The notes under the pieces were generated by a model. It was not told the DNA's origin. It ran no database searches and saw only the letters and a program-made list of their open reading frames with translations. From positions 1-64,000 of the forward strand of contig JADJRI010000017.1 in the NCBI GenBank assembly GCA_016712275.1: 64,000 bases of DNA, in the 5' to 3' direction. Position numbers and translations under genes: made by a program. Numbering within the stretch: the stretch's first letter is position 1; every line of letters starts with the position of its first letter. Positions 17,444 to 27,407 of the stretch are shown in pieces. The stretch comes from Planctomycetota bacterium (GTDB taxonomy: Bacteria; Planctomycetota; Phycisphaerae; UBA1845; UTPLA1).

Positions 17444-19027
17444 ATGATGATAAGAAATGCAATGAGAATGTCGGGTTTGGTGGTCGCGGTCGTGTTCGCG
17501 GCGATGCCCGCGTGTGACACCAATTCGGCACCCACGACTTCACGCCCGTCTGCCGAGACTCATCAGGAACAGGGTAATTCGCACGCCGGCCACAACCACG
17601 GGCCCGATGAAAAACACGTTGCGGACGAATGCGGCGCTCATGGCCTCGCGTCATCCACATGCCCGTTTTGCAAACCGGAATTGGTCCCCGCTGGCGGCAT
17701 GTGCGGCGAGCATGGCGTGCCCGAAGCTTTGTGCTGGATTTGCCGGCCGGAGTTGAAGGCTTCCTACGAGCGCCTGAATGACTGGTGCGGTGGACACGAT
17801 CGGCCGGAGAGCCTTTGCTTCATCTGCAATCCGGAGCGCGAGGCGATTGTCGCGAAAATCATGGGCCTCTCGACGGGCGGGGTTTCCGCCAAATCCATCG
17901 ATGTGTCAGAGACGCCACGATCCCAACGGGCGCCGGCCGTTCATTGCTCCACAACGGGCACGCAGGTTCGATTGGCCTCGACTGCCGTTGCAGCAAGCGC
18001 CGGCTTTGCGTTTGATGTCATCGAGTCACGCGAGATATCGCAGACTCTGACTTGCAATGCGGAGATCGCCTACGACGCCAATCGCTATGCACGCGTGTCG
18101 CCGCGCGTGTCGGGGGTGGTCCATTCGGTGTTGAAGGATGCAGGCGCGTCGGTGATCGCGGGCGACGTGCTGGCGGTGGTCGATTCGGCGGAGCTTGCGA
18201 TCGCGAAGGCGGAGTTTTTGCAGGCCGTCGAAACAAAAAAGCTGTGGGAAAAAAACCATGACGCCGTGCATGCCCTTGTCGAGCGCGGCATCGCCGGCTC
18301 GCAGGAGGACCTTGCGGCGGAGAACAAGCTGGCTGAAGCGGGCATCAATTTCTCGAAAGCGACGCAGCAACTGAAGGTCTTGGGCCTGAACTCGGACAAG
18401 ATCAGCGAGGTGGAATCGTCGCAGGATACCAGCCCGCTGCTCTCGTTGACCGCGCCGTTCGAAGGTGAAATCGTGGAACGATCGGCGGTGATCGGCGAGA
18501 CGGTTGATTCATCGAGGGCGCTGTTCACGGTGGCCGACACGCGGCTCATGTGGGCCGAGCTGGATGTCTATGAGCGGGATATTGCCCTGGTCCGCGCCGG
18601 ACATCCGGTCGTGGTGTCGGTCGATGGGCTTCGCGGCGAGAGCTTCGCGGGGAATGTGACATGGGTGAGCCGGCAGATCGATCCCAAAACGCGCACGCTG
18701 CGGGTGCGCGCGGAATTGGCGAACGAGCACGGCGATTTGCGTGCCAACATGTTCGGCAAAGCGGAAATCACCGTGCATGATCGCGAGGCGCTTGTGGTGG
18801 TGCCCAAGTCGGCCGTGCAGTGGGACGGATGCTGCAATGTGGCGTTCGTGAAGGCCGACGAAACGACCTTCGAACCGCGCAAGTTGAAACTTGGCATCGA
18901 GAGCGGCGATTACATTCAGGTGCGCGACGGCCTTAAAGCGGGTGAAACCGTGGTCACACAAGGCAGCTTCATGCTCAAGACGGAAATCATGAAGAGCAGC
19001 ATCGGCGGCTGCTGCGAAGCAAAATGA
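17444..19027 (+). CDS. RND efflux periplasmic adaptor (CusB/CzcB-type) with three N-terminal Cys/His modules
   Basis: A membrane-fusion lipoprotein of 527 residues (lipobox AAMPAC) linking pump and channel. After a His-rich linker (HAGHNHGPDEKH) come three repeats at about residues 62-140. They are CGAHGLASSTCPFCKPEL, CGEHGVPEALCWICRPEL and CGGHDRPESLCFICNPE, a C-x2-H-x6-C-x2-C pattern that looks like a metal-binding knuckle. The remainder is the standard adaptor: the ARVSPRVSGVVHSVLKDAG lipoyl half, a hairpin, the FEGEIVERSAVIGETV half and beta-barrel domains. The C-terminus again carries Cys residues (SIGGCCEAK). A heavy-metal substrate is inferred. Confidence 0.88.
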   Translation: MMIRNAMRMSGLVVAVVFAAMPACDTNSAPTTSRPSAETHQEQGNSHAGHNHGPDEKHVADECGAHGLASSTCPFCKPELVPAGGMCGEHGVPEALCWICRPELKASYERLNDWCGGHDRPESLCFICNPEREAIVAKIMGLSTGGVSAKSIDVSETPRSQRAPAVHCSTTGTQVRLASTAVAASAGFAFDVIESREISQTLTCNAEIAYDANRYARVSPRVSGVVHSVLKDAGASVIAGDVLAVVDSAELAIAKAEFLQAVETKKLWEKNHDAVHALVERGIAGSQEDLAAENKLAEAGINFSKATQQLKVLGLNSDKISEVESSQDTSPLLSLTAPFEGEIVERSAVIGETVDSSRALFTVADTRLMWAELDVYERDIALVRAGHPVVVSVDGLRGESFAGNVTWVSRQIDPKTRTLRVRAELANEHGDLRANMFGKAEITVHDREALVVVPKSAVQWDGCCNVAFVKADETTFEPRKLKLGIESGDYIQVRDGLKAGETVVTQGSFMLKTEIMKSSIGGCCEAK

Positions 19028-19144
19028 GGCGGTCGGCGAATGCCAGTATGGCGGCATTTTTCCGAAATCGAAATTAAGTTAATGCACGACCGGCCGCGTC
19101 CGTCAGGCGCGACTGCCAGGGTTGTGACCGGCAAGTGGTGAACC

Positions 19145-22100
19145 ATGCTTGAAGGCATTATTCGTTGGTCGCTCAATAATCGTTTTTTGGTCGTCGTCGC
19201 CGCGATTTTCTTGATCGCGACCGGCGGTTGGGCGGCGGCGAAGCTGCCGATCGACGCTTTTCCCGATACGACGCCGGTGCAGGTGCAGATCAACACGATG
19301 GCGCCGGCGCTGTCGCCGACGGAGATCGAGCAGCAGATCACATTTCCGATCGAGCAGGCCATCGGCGGATTGCCGGGGCTGGAAAACGTGCGGTCGATTT
19401 CAAAATTCGGCCTGTCGCAGGTGACGGCGATTTTTCGGGATGGCACGGAAATCTATCTTGCCCGTCAGGTTGTCGGCGAACGCCTGGCAACGGTGGAATT
19501 GCCCGAGGGGATTGAACGACCGGAGATGGGTCCGGTGGCGACGGGACTCGGAGAAATCCTCCACTATCTCGTAACTTCCGAAACGCGCACGCTGGAAGAG
19601 CTGACGACACTGCATGACTGGGAGATCAAGCCGCGCCTGCGCAGCGTTCGCGGCATTGCCGAGGTCAACACGTGGGGCGGGCTTCGAAAACAGTTCCATG
19701 TGCGCATCGACCCGACGCGACTGATCAAGCACGACCTCACCATGGACGAGGTGACGGACGCGCTCAAACAAAACAATGTAAACGTCGGCGGCGGCAACAT
19801 CACCGAGGCGGGCGAATTGCAGTTGGTGCAGGGCATCGGCGTCACGACAAATCTGGAGGAAATCGGCAACATTGTCATCACCGCCCACAACGGCATGCCG
19901 ATCCGTGTGCGCGACGTGGCCGACGTGGGCACGGGGCATGAGATTCGCCGCGGAGCCACGACGGCCAATGGCAAGGGCGAAGTGGTGCTGGGTCTCGCTT
20001 TCATGCTGATGGGTGAAAACAGCCACGACGTGGCGGAACGGGTCGGACGCGAGCTGGATGCCATTGCAAAGACACTTCCCCCCGATGTGAAGCTGCGGCC
20101 AGTCTATTCGAGAACCGAGCTGGTCGAACACGTCATCGCCACCGTGCGGACCAATCTGATGGAAGGCGCGCTGCTCGTGATTGCGGTGCTGTTTATTTTT
20201 CTTGGAAATCTGCGGTCGGGCCTGATTGTCGCGTCGGCCATTCCCCTGTCGATGCTTTTTGCCGCGGATTCGATGGTGCGTTTCGGCATCGCCGGAAGCC
20301 TGATGAGCCTTGGCGCGATTGACTTTGGGCTGATTGTCGACAGCAGCGTCATTATGGTTGAGAACAGCCTTCGGCATCTGGCCGAGGACAGGGGAAAGCG
20401 GCCGCTGCTGGATGTCGTTCGCGAGGCGTCGATCGAGGTTCGCAAGCCGACCATGTTTGGCGAACTGATCATCATGATCGTCTATCTGCCGATTCTCACG
20501 CTAGAAGGCACCGAAGGTCAGTTGTTCCGTCCGATGGCGCTGACGGTGATCTTCGCGCTGGTGGGTTCGATGATCCTGTCGATGACGCTGATGCCGGTGC
20601 TGGCCAGCCTGCTGTTGCCGCGCCGCATTCATCACGAGGATAATTTCATTGTTCGCGCGCTCAAGCGGATCTATCAACCGGCGCTGGGCGCGGCTATTCG
20701 TTTGCGAGGCCCAATCGTGGTCGTGGCAATTGCTTTGTTGGCGGTCGGCGTTTGGCTCGCCTCGCGCACCGGAACGGAATTCGTCCCGCGCTTGTCTGAG
20801 GAGGCCATCACGATCAACACCGTGCGCCTTGCGGGCGTATCGGTGGAGGAGTCGGTTCGCGTCGGACTTTCGCTTGAAAAGGTTATTCTCGAAGAATTCC
20901 CCGATGAAGTGCGATGTCTGGTCGCGCACTTTCGGCACGGCTGAAATTGCCACCGACGCGATGGGCATTGAGGTATCGGATGTCTTTGTCACCCTCACGC
21001 CGCGAAGACAGTGGAAACGAGCCAATACACAGGAGGAGTTGGAGCGATTGCTCAGCGAGGCGCTGGAGAGAACACCGGGCATGCGCATTGTCTTCAGCCA
21101 GCCGATCGAAATGCGCATGAATGAAATGGTGGCGGGCATCCGTAGCGATATCGGCGTCAAAATTTTCGGCGACGATCTAAAGGTGCTGAAGGAGAAGGCT
21201 GCGGCCGTGCAGAAGATTCTCGACGCGACGCCCGGCGCTTCTGATACGTATGCCGAGCAGATCACCGGGCAGCCCGTGCTGGAAATCCGCGTCGATCAGG
21301 AGGCGATCGCGCGATACGGCGTTCCCGCCGAGCATGTGCTGGAGGTGGTTGAGGCCATCGGCGGCACCAAGGTGGGCGACATTCGCGAAGGGCAGCGCCG
21401 GTTTGATCTCGTGTTGAAACTGTCGGACGCTGCCGCGGGGGATGTGACAAGCATCAGTCGCATTCTCATAACGACGGCCAGAGGCGAGCGCATTCCGCTC
21501 TCCCGATTAGCGCGCATTCGGCAGGTGGAAGGCCCATCGACAATCACGCGAGAATGGCAGAAGCGGCGCATCGTCGTATCATGCAATGTGGTCGGCCGCG
21601 ATGTCGGCGGGTTTGTCGATGAGATACGCCGGCGCATCGACAGCGACCTGTCCCTTCCCTCAGGCTATTACTATCAGCTTGGCGGACAGTTTGAGAATTT
21701 CGAGCGGGCCAGCCGGCGATTGATGGTTGTCGTTCCGCTTGCACTTGGTGCAATTTTTGTGCTGCTGTATTTGACCTATGGCCGCTTTCTTGATGTTCTC
21801 AGGATTTTTGTCACGCTGCCGCTGTCGGCCGTGGGCGGGCTGGCGGCACTGCATCTGCGCGACATGCCGTTCAGCATTTCTGCCGGGGTCGGCTTCGTGG
21901 CCATGTTTGGCGTTGCTGTTTTGGGCGACATGGTGTTTGTGTCTTACCTGCGGGGCCTGCTCGATCGCGGCGTGGAATTGTTCGACGCCATCAGGCAGAC
22001 GGCGCTGACAAGACTGCGCCCGGTGCTGATGACGGGGCTGGTCGCCAGCCTCGGCTTCGTGCCCATGGCGCTCAGCACCGGAGTCGGGGCGGAGGTGCAA

Positions 22101-22208
22101 CGGCCGCTGGCGACGGTCGTCATCGGCGGCGTCATCACCAGCACGCTTCTAACGCTGATTGTTCTGCCGGGAATCTACGCATTTGTTGGACGGCGGCATC
22201 AACCCTGA
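19145..22208 (+). CDS. Heavy-metal efflux RND transporter (CusA/CzcA family), frameshifted
   Basis: The inner-membrane proton-driven pump of the tripartite system. It begins MLEGIIRWSLNNRFLVVVAA and has the family's LPIDAFPDTTPVQVQI and the TM4 motif SLGAIDFGLIVDSSVIMVEN. After VRCLVAH the frame is lost. The next frame resumes with SRTFGTAEIATDAMGIEVSDVFV and runs through PLSAVGGLAALHLRDMPFSI to the last transmembrane helix. The join is near 20905-20930. Rejoined length is about 1020 residues, as expected. Cu(I)/Ag(I) versus Zn/Co/Cd cannot be settled by eye. The aspartates of the TM4 motif favour a CzcA/heavy-metal efflux reading. Confidence 0.88.
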
Positions 22209-22212
22209 AAAA

Positions 22213-22248
22213 ACCAAAGCCTGGAGCAAACATGCCCCAGGCTTTGGT
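22213..22248 (-). terminator. Intrinsic terminator of the TSP3-repeat gene
   Basis: A perfect 12-base inverted repeat (ACCAAAGCCTGG / CCAGGCTTTGGT) with a 12-base loop. On the minus strand it is followed by a run of six T, so it ends the minus-strand gene whose stop lies 64 bases upstream. It may also stop pump-gene transcripts on the plus strand, where no T-run follows. Confidence 0.75.
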
Positions 22249-22311
22249 CGCTTGTCATTGAAATTGCCGGGCTCAGTGGCCCATGCAATTCGCTATTGTC
22301 ATCGCATCAGC

Positions 22312-25300
22312 TTAATCGTTGAACTTCCAGTTGTTGCCCTGAATGTCCAACTCGCTTGCGCTCAGGTGGTCGGCGCCGGGATAGTGTTCCGTGCCGATGG
22401 TGACGGACAAGTCCAGCGTGCGAGGCATGGTGTTTTTGCCGTTCGGGAACATGGCGCCGTCGATCTTAGAATCGATTCTGAATCTTCCGACCGAGCCGCG
22501 GAGGTATTCGCCAACGCTAATGGCCTTGCTCACGCCGCCGGAAATGGTAATGACCGAGCTGTCCTGAAGTGGGAACGGCAATGTCACCGTCGCGGCCTTT
22601 CTCGGCTTGTCGATTTCGTACGGCGCGGTCGAAGTCAGGTAGCCATTGGCGTCGATGTTGATCGTCGCCTGGCCGTTGATGTTGATGACGACGGGGCCGC
22701 CGAGCTGGTTTCGCTGATACTTGACCTCCAGCACGGTTTCGCTGCTGGTTATAAATGTACTCTTTAGATCAATCGGGAAGCAGTCTGCAAATTTGAACCT
22801 TGCGCCATCCCAGTCGATCTCAAACTTCGTCACCGGGCCGGCGTTGTTGGTGTACTTCCATTTTTGATCGTTGTTGCCGGAAGTATTGAAATTGTAGGTC
22901 GTCGTCGGCGCGACCGTGATGTTGGCGATCTCGAGTAACGCCGTTGCCGTCGGCGACAACTCGCTGTAATCGACGCCGGAAGGCAACCCGATTTCGCCGA
23001 TGATCGTGACATCCTTGTTGTTACCCTGCCACTTTACAGTCGTGCGATCGATATCGAACACGGCGAGCTGCGCCCGGATCGAGCGTGACGACCGTGCTGG
23101 TTTCATGCCACTGCCCGGTTGGGTCGGTGACACGCAACGTCACGTTGTAAGTGCCATATGCCAAGGCCAAATCAATTGTGGCGCAGCTTGCCGCCGTGTT
23201 GTTGCAAACCACGCCGGCGTTGACTGTCCACTTGAAGGTCAGCGTTGAAAACGCATCGTCGGCATCGGACGACGCCGCGCCGTCGAGGCGCACCTGCGCC
23301 AGCACGCCGATGTCCGTGAGCTGCATGACCGAGGCATTGGCCGTGGGCCGTGCATTGCAGGGGCTGAATCCGATGTTCACTTCGTCGAAATCGGTCAGGC
23401 CGTCGCCGTCGGAATCCTCATTGAAAGGACTCGGACAACCGCTGCCATTATCGAGTGCCGCCTCCTGGGCATCGGTGAGGCCGTCGTTGTCGTCATCGGC
23501 ATCGCAGGCATCGCCTTCGGCATCGCCGTCATAGTTGGCCTGGTCCGCATTCGCCGCGGACGGACAATTGTCGATGTTGCCGCAGATGCCGTCGCCATCC
23601 GCATCATTCGATGCGTCGTTCGGACAGGGATCGCACGCGTCGCCGAGCGTATCGGAATCGGCATCTTCCTGGCCGGGGTTGGCGACATTCGGACAATTGT
23701 CCGTGTTGCCGCAAACGCCGTCGCCATCGACGTCGTTGGATGGATCGTTCGGACACGGATCACATGCATCGCCGAGTCCGTCGCCGTCGGCATCTTCCTG
23801 TGCCGGATTGGCGGCACTCGGGCAGTTGTCGCAGGCGTCGCCGAGCCCGTCGCCATCGCCATCGCCCTGGCCGGGGTTGGCCGTTGTTGGGCAGTTGTCG
23901 CAGGCATCGCCCGCGCCCGTCCGAATCGCCATCGGTCTGCAATGGGTTCGACGCGGCCGGACAATTATCGCAAGCATCGCCGCGCCCATCGCCATCGGCA
24001 TCGGCCTGATCGGCGTTGGCGGTCAGCGGGCAATTATCGCAGACGTCGCCGACGCCATCCGAATCGCCGTCGGCCTGATCGGCATTCGCGGTTGTCGGGC
24101 AATTGTCGCAGGCATCGCCGTGGCCGTCGCCGTCGGCATCGGCCTGGTCGTTGTTGGCGACGGTGTCACAGTTGTCGCACGCATCACCGTGATCGTCGCC
24201 ATCGGCGTTGGCCTGATCCGCATTTACAACCAACGGACAATTGTCCGCCTCATCCAGCGCCCCGTCGCCGTCATCGTCGCCGTCGCAGGCATCGCCGAGA
24301 GTGTCGCCGTCGAGATCGGCCTGACCTACGTTGGATACGAGCGGGCAATTGTCGACATTGTCGAGCACGCCGTCATTGTCGTCGTCATCGTCGCAAGCAT
24401 CGCCGATGGCGTCGCTGTCGTTGTCGGCCTGATCGTTGTTTGCATCGGCCGGACAGTTGTCGCAGGCATCGCCGAAGTTGTCGCCATCCGCATTGGCCTG
24501 ATCGGCGTTGGCATCGTTGATGCAGTTGTCGCACGCGTCGCCAAGGCCGTCGCCATCGGCGTCGAGTTGCATGGGGTTGGCCGTGGTCGGGCAATTGTCC
24601 TCGGTGCAGGTATTGGCGGGGAAGCCGGGGTTGCCGAATCCATCGCCATCGGTGTCGGTGCAGGTGTCGCACGCATCGCCAATGCCGTCGCCGTCCGCAT
24701 CAGCCTGATCGGCATTCGCGACTGTCGGGCAATTGTCCGTTGCACAGGTATTGGCGGGGAAACCGGGATTGCCGAAACCGTCGCCATCGGTGTCGGTGCA
24801 GGTGTCGCACGCATCGCCGATGCCGTCGCCGTCCGCGTCGGCCTGATCGACATTGGCCAGTGTCGGGCAGTTGTCCGCGGCGCAGGTGTTGACGGGGAAG
24901 CCGGGGTTGCCGAATCCATCGCCGTCGGTGTCGGTGCAGGTATCGCAGGCGTCACCAATTCCGTCGCCGTCAGAATCGGCCTGATCGGCGTTGGCAACCG
25001 TCGGGCAATTGTCCGCAATGCAAGTGTTGGCGGGGAAGCCGGGGTTGCCGAATCCGTCGCCGTCGGTGTCGGTGCAAGTGTCGCACACATCGCCGAAGGA
25101 ATCGCCGTCGGCATTGGCCTGGTCTGCGTTGGCATCGGCCGGGCAATTGTCCACATCGCCGCAGACGCCATCGCCATCGGCATCATTGTCCGGGTCGTTG
25201 GGGCAGGGATCGCATGCATCGCCCAGCGTGTCGGCATCGGTGTTCGCCTGGCTCGCATTTGAATCGGCCGGGCAGTTGTCGAGGCAATCAAAGACGCCAT

Positions 25301-26885
25301 CGCCGTCGGTGTCTATATCGGGCACGCCGCAGCCGCAGGCGCCGGGGACAATCTTATTCGGATCGGTCGGGCAGTCGTCGCACGCGTCGCCGCGGCTGTC
25401 GCCATCGGCGTTTTCCTGACCGGGGTTCGGCGTCTGCACGCAGTTATCGACGAGGTCCGGAACAAGATCGCCGTCGCCGTCGACAAGTTCGTAGGCGCCC
25501 ATGTCCACGATCGGCGGCGCGCCCGCGCCGGTGTCGGGCGTGAAGATGTCATTCGTATAGCGCGGGTTGCCGTCGCGATCGGTCGTTACGCCCGAGGGAA
25601 CCAGCGCGTTGCTGCCGGCATCGACGGCCGGAGAGGTCGAGAGCAATCGCAAATCGTCATCCGAGTTGCCGGCGATGTTGTCCGCACCATCCGAATCAAC
25701 GAAGAGCGGAGTGACATCCTTGTTGCCGCCGCCATTGGTTCCGAAGGCCGCGACCCAGGCGCCGCTGCCGCCGCTGCCTTGTATGTCCGAATAGCGGAAT
25801 GTTGGATTGCTGCCGACGTTTTGTACGTTTGGCCCTGCGATGGTCGCGCTGTTGCCCCAGATGACGCAGTTTCGAACATCAGGAAAATTGGAAGGGCCGC
25901 CGGATCGATTGTCGAAACCACCGCCTTCGTTGGCCGAGAAGTTGTTCGAAATGGTCGTGTTCGCCATCAGGAACAAGCTCTGCACGGCAACCGTGTATAC
26001 GCCGCCGCCGTTTCCGCCGGTGGTCTTGTTGCCATTCACGACGCAGTTCACAATGCTGACGCGCTGGCGGCAGTAGATACCGCCGGCTTCAAACGAACTG
26101 TTGCCGACGAGCGAGCATCGCTCATAGAGTGCTGTGGCAACAGTGGAATTGGAATAAATGCCGCCGGCCTGCTGGTTGCTGCGGTTGAAGCTGATGATGC
26201 TGTCGCGCACGGTGATCGTCGCGCCATTGTCGGTAAAAATGCCGCCGCCGAATTCTGCATGGTTTTGGGTGACGGTGCAATTCAAAATGGTGGGGCCGAC
26301 GCCGGTCGCTCCGACGGATCGAGAATTAAGAATGCCGCCCGCAAAGCGATTGTTGTCGCTTAGAGTCGAGTTCGCGTTGCCGTGGGTGATGACAAAACCA
26401 TCGATGACCGCGGTGGAATCCGTGTTGCTGCCATTGACGACGTGATAGCTGTTTTCGCTCCACGTTGCCGGCGCGGTGCCGTTGAGATTGACCGGCGCGT
26501 CGTTGCCGGCCAGGTCGCCGCTGAGAATCGAGGGTTGCGTCACCGGGTTGCGAAGATCCGGGTTGGCCGCGCCGACGCCCGCGTAGCCGCCGCGAAGGAT
26601 GACGTTGTTGAGAAGCTGGAACGAGACCGTGCGGGTCAGTCCGGCGGTCGGCTTGTAGGTTCCCTGGGCCACGCGAATTTCATCGATGGTTCCGGGTGAA
26701 CCGGTTGCTTCGGCCAATGCCAGTTGGATGTCGTTGTAAGCCGTCGCCCATGCGATGCCATCGCCGCCGCCGGGGGCGGAGTCGTCGACATATCGCACGG
26801 CCGCCTGGGCGGTCGACGCGAAAACCGCGAGGCCAAGCGCGATGGCGGCAAGAATTCGGTGCGAGGATTGCGAACGTTGGAACAT
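22312..26885 (-). CDS. Giant secreted beta-helix / thrombospondin type 3 repeat protein, with two frameshifts
   Basis: The rejoined gene encodes about 1520 residues. Order: a signal peptide (start ATG 26885, cleavage near TAQAA), a right-handed beta-helix of polymorphic-repeat type (FAGGILNS, FGGGIFTDNG, QAGGIYSN, about residues 30-460), then more than 20 Asp-rich calcium-binding TSP3 units of DNCP...DGDGxGDACD type. A PKD-like domain (TFKWTVNAG...YGTYNVTLRVTDPTG) and a beta-rich C-terminal domain ending in NNWKFND follow. An extra base in CCC at 23910-23912 and another indel near 23070 break the frame. No sortase or PEP-CTERM signal is visible. A calcium-stabilised surface or matrix protein is inferred. 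Confidence 0.8.
24531..25082 (-). repeat. Four tandem 138-bp repeats inside the TSP3 gene
   Basis: Each unit encodes 46 residues starting DTCTDTDGDGFGNPGFP and ending DGIGDAC or DGLGDAC. The four copies fill 552 bases exactly and differ at only a few codons, mainly after NTC (IAD, AAD, ATD, TED). The near identity points to recent tandem duplication or gene conversion, and makes this stretch prone to misassembly. Confidence 0.85.
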
Positions 26886-26945
26886 GAATGCCTCCGGATG
26901 GGTAAGGGTGGAAACCTCGGTCAATAAGCAGCGCGCCGGGAACCC

Positions 26946-26965
26946 GGCCTGTGAATTCACAGGCC
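26946..26965. promoter_or_regulatory. Perfect 20-bp palindrome between promoter and start of the TSP3 gene (candidate operator)
   Basis: GGCCTGTGAATTCACAGGCC is fully self-complementary. It lies just downstream of the predicted -10 box of the minus-strand giant gene and 60 bases before its ATG, a typical repressor position. It could equally form a leader hairpin in RNA. I do not recognise the regulator. Confidence 0.5.
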
Positions 26966-26968
26966 CCC

Positions 26969-26998
26969 AGTATCCGCGAAATCGGTTTGAAAGGTCAA
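26969..26998 (-). promoter_or_regulatory. Sigma70-like promoter of the TSP3-repeat gene
   Basis: On the minus strand the -35 box is TTGACC (26998-26993) and the -10 box GATACT (26974-26969), with 18-base spacing. The start point would fall near 26961, inside the palindrome, giving a leader of about 75 bases. Confidence 0.5.
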
Positions 26999-27352
26999 GA
27001 TTTATCGCGTGAGAATCTTTCTTATTTGCAAAGCGAGTGAGTAAAAATTCATTCGAGTGCCAGTGGGTTGTCGCGGAGACCTTATTGTTTTCTGGGTATA
27101 ATGTTAGAAACATTTGGATGGCCAAAGCTGGAATGATGAACTTTCCATCATGAACGGTAAAACGCTCGGGCGCAGGAATTGCGCATTCGTATGGAGTGAC
27201 ACTAGGTTGCTCAATGCCCACCGCGAGTGAAATGGAACTGCGGGGCTTGAGAGTTTCGGAGCCGTTCGATAAATCGCGTGTGGCCATGCAGTTACAAGGG
27301 CGATGCCGAAACGAAGCTGTTTTCTCAGCGCCGTTTTGGAAATCGGGAATTC

Positions 27353-27361
27353 TGCTATACT
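27353..27361 (+). promoter_or_regulatory. Extended -10 promoter element (TGCTATACT) of gcdH
   Basis: TGCTATACT ends 46 bases before the gcdH ATG, the right distance for a short leader. An imperfect -35 (TTGGAA) is present but spaced only 14 bases, so recognition would rest on the extended -10. Confidence 0.5.
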
Positions 27362-27407
27362 CGTGCATCTTTCGATGGATTTCTAAGACGCAACTCAGGA
27401 GAGCCCG

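Larger units (their letters stand above)
26886..27407. other. Divergent intergenic region between the TSP3 gene and gcdH
   Basis: No coding sequence is supported. Besides the minus-strand promoter and palindrome, there is a perfect TATAAT at 27097-27102 on the plus strand without a well-spaced -35, a small hairpin ATGATG/CATCAT at about 27134-27152, and the extended -10 at 27353-27361. Confidence 0.5.

Noticed and set aside
19400..20377. 325-codon minus-strand open frame opposite the RND pump gene
   Set aside because: Mirror frame of the pump. Composition (His, Gln, Arg) and absence of motifs argue against coding.
22312..25082. CRISPR-like array suggested by regularly spaced repeats
   Set aside because: The repeats are codon-periodic, encode TSP3 units and lack unique spacers of constant length.
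23535..25262. 575-codon plus-strand open frame of Ile/Val/Ala/Gly repeats over the TSP3 array
   Set aside because: It is the antisense image of the Asp/Gly/Ala-rich TSP3 repeats. The minus strand carries clear family motifs and a signal peptide, the plus frame neither.
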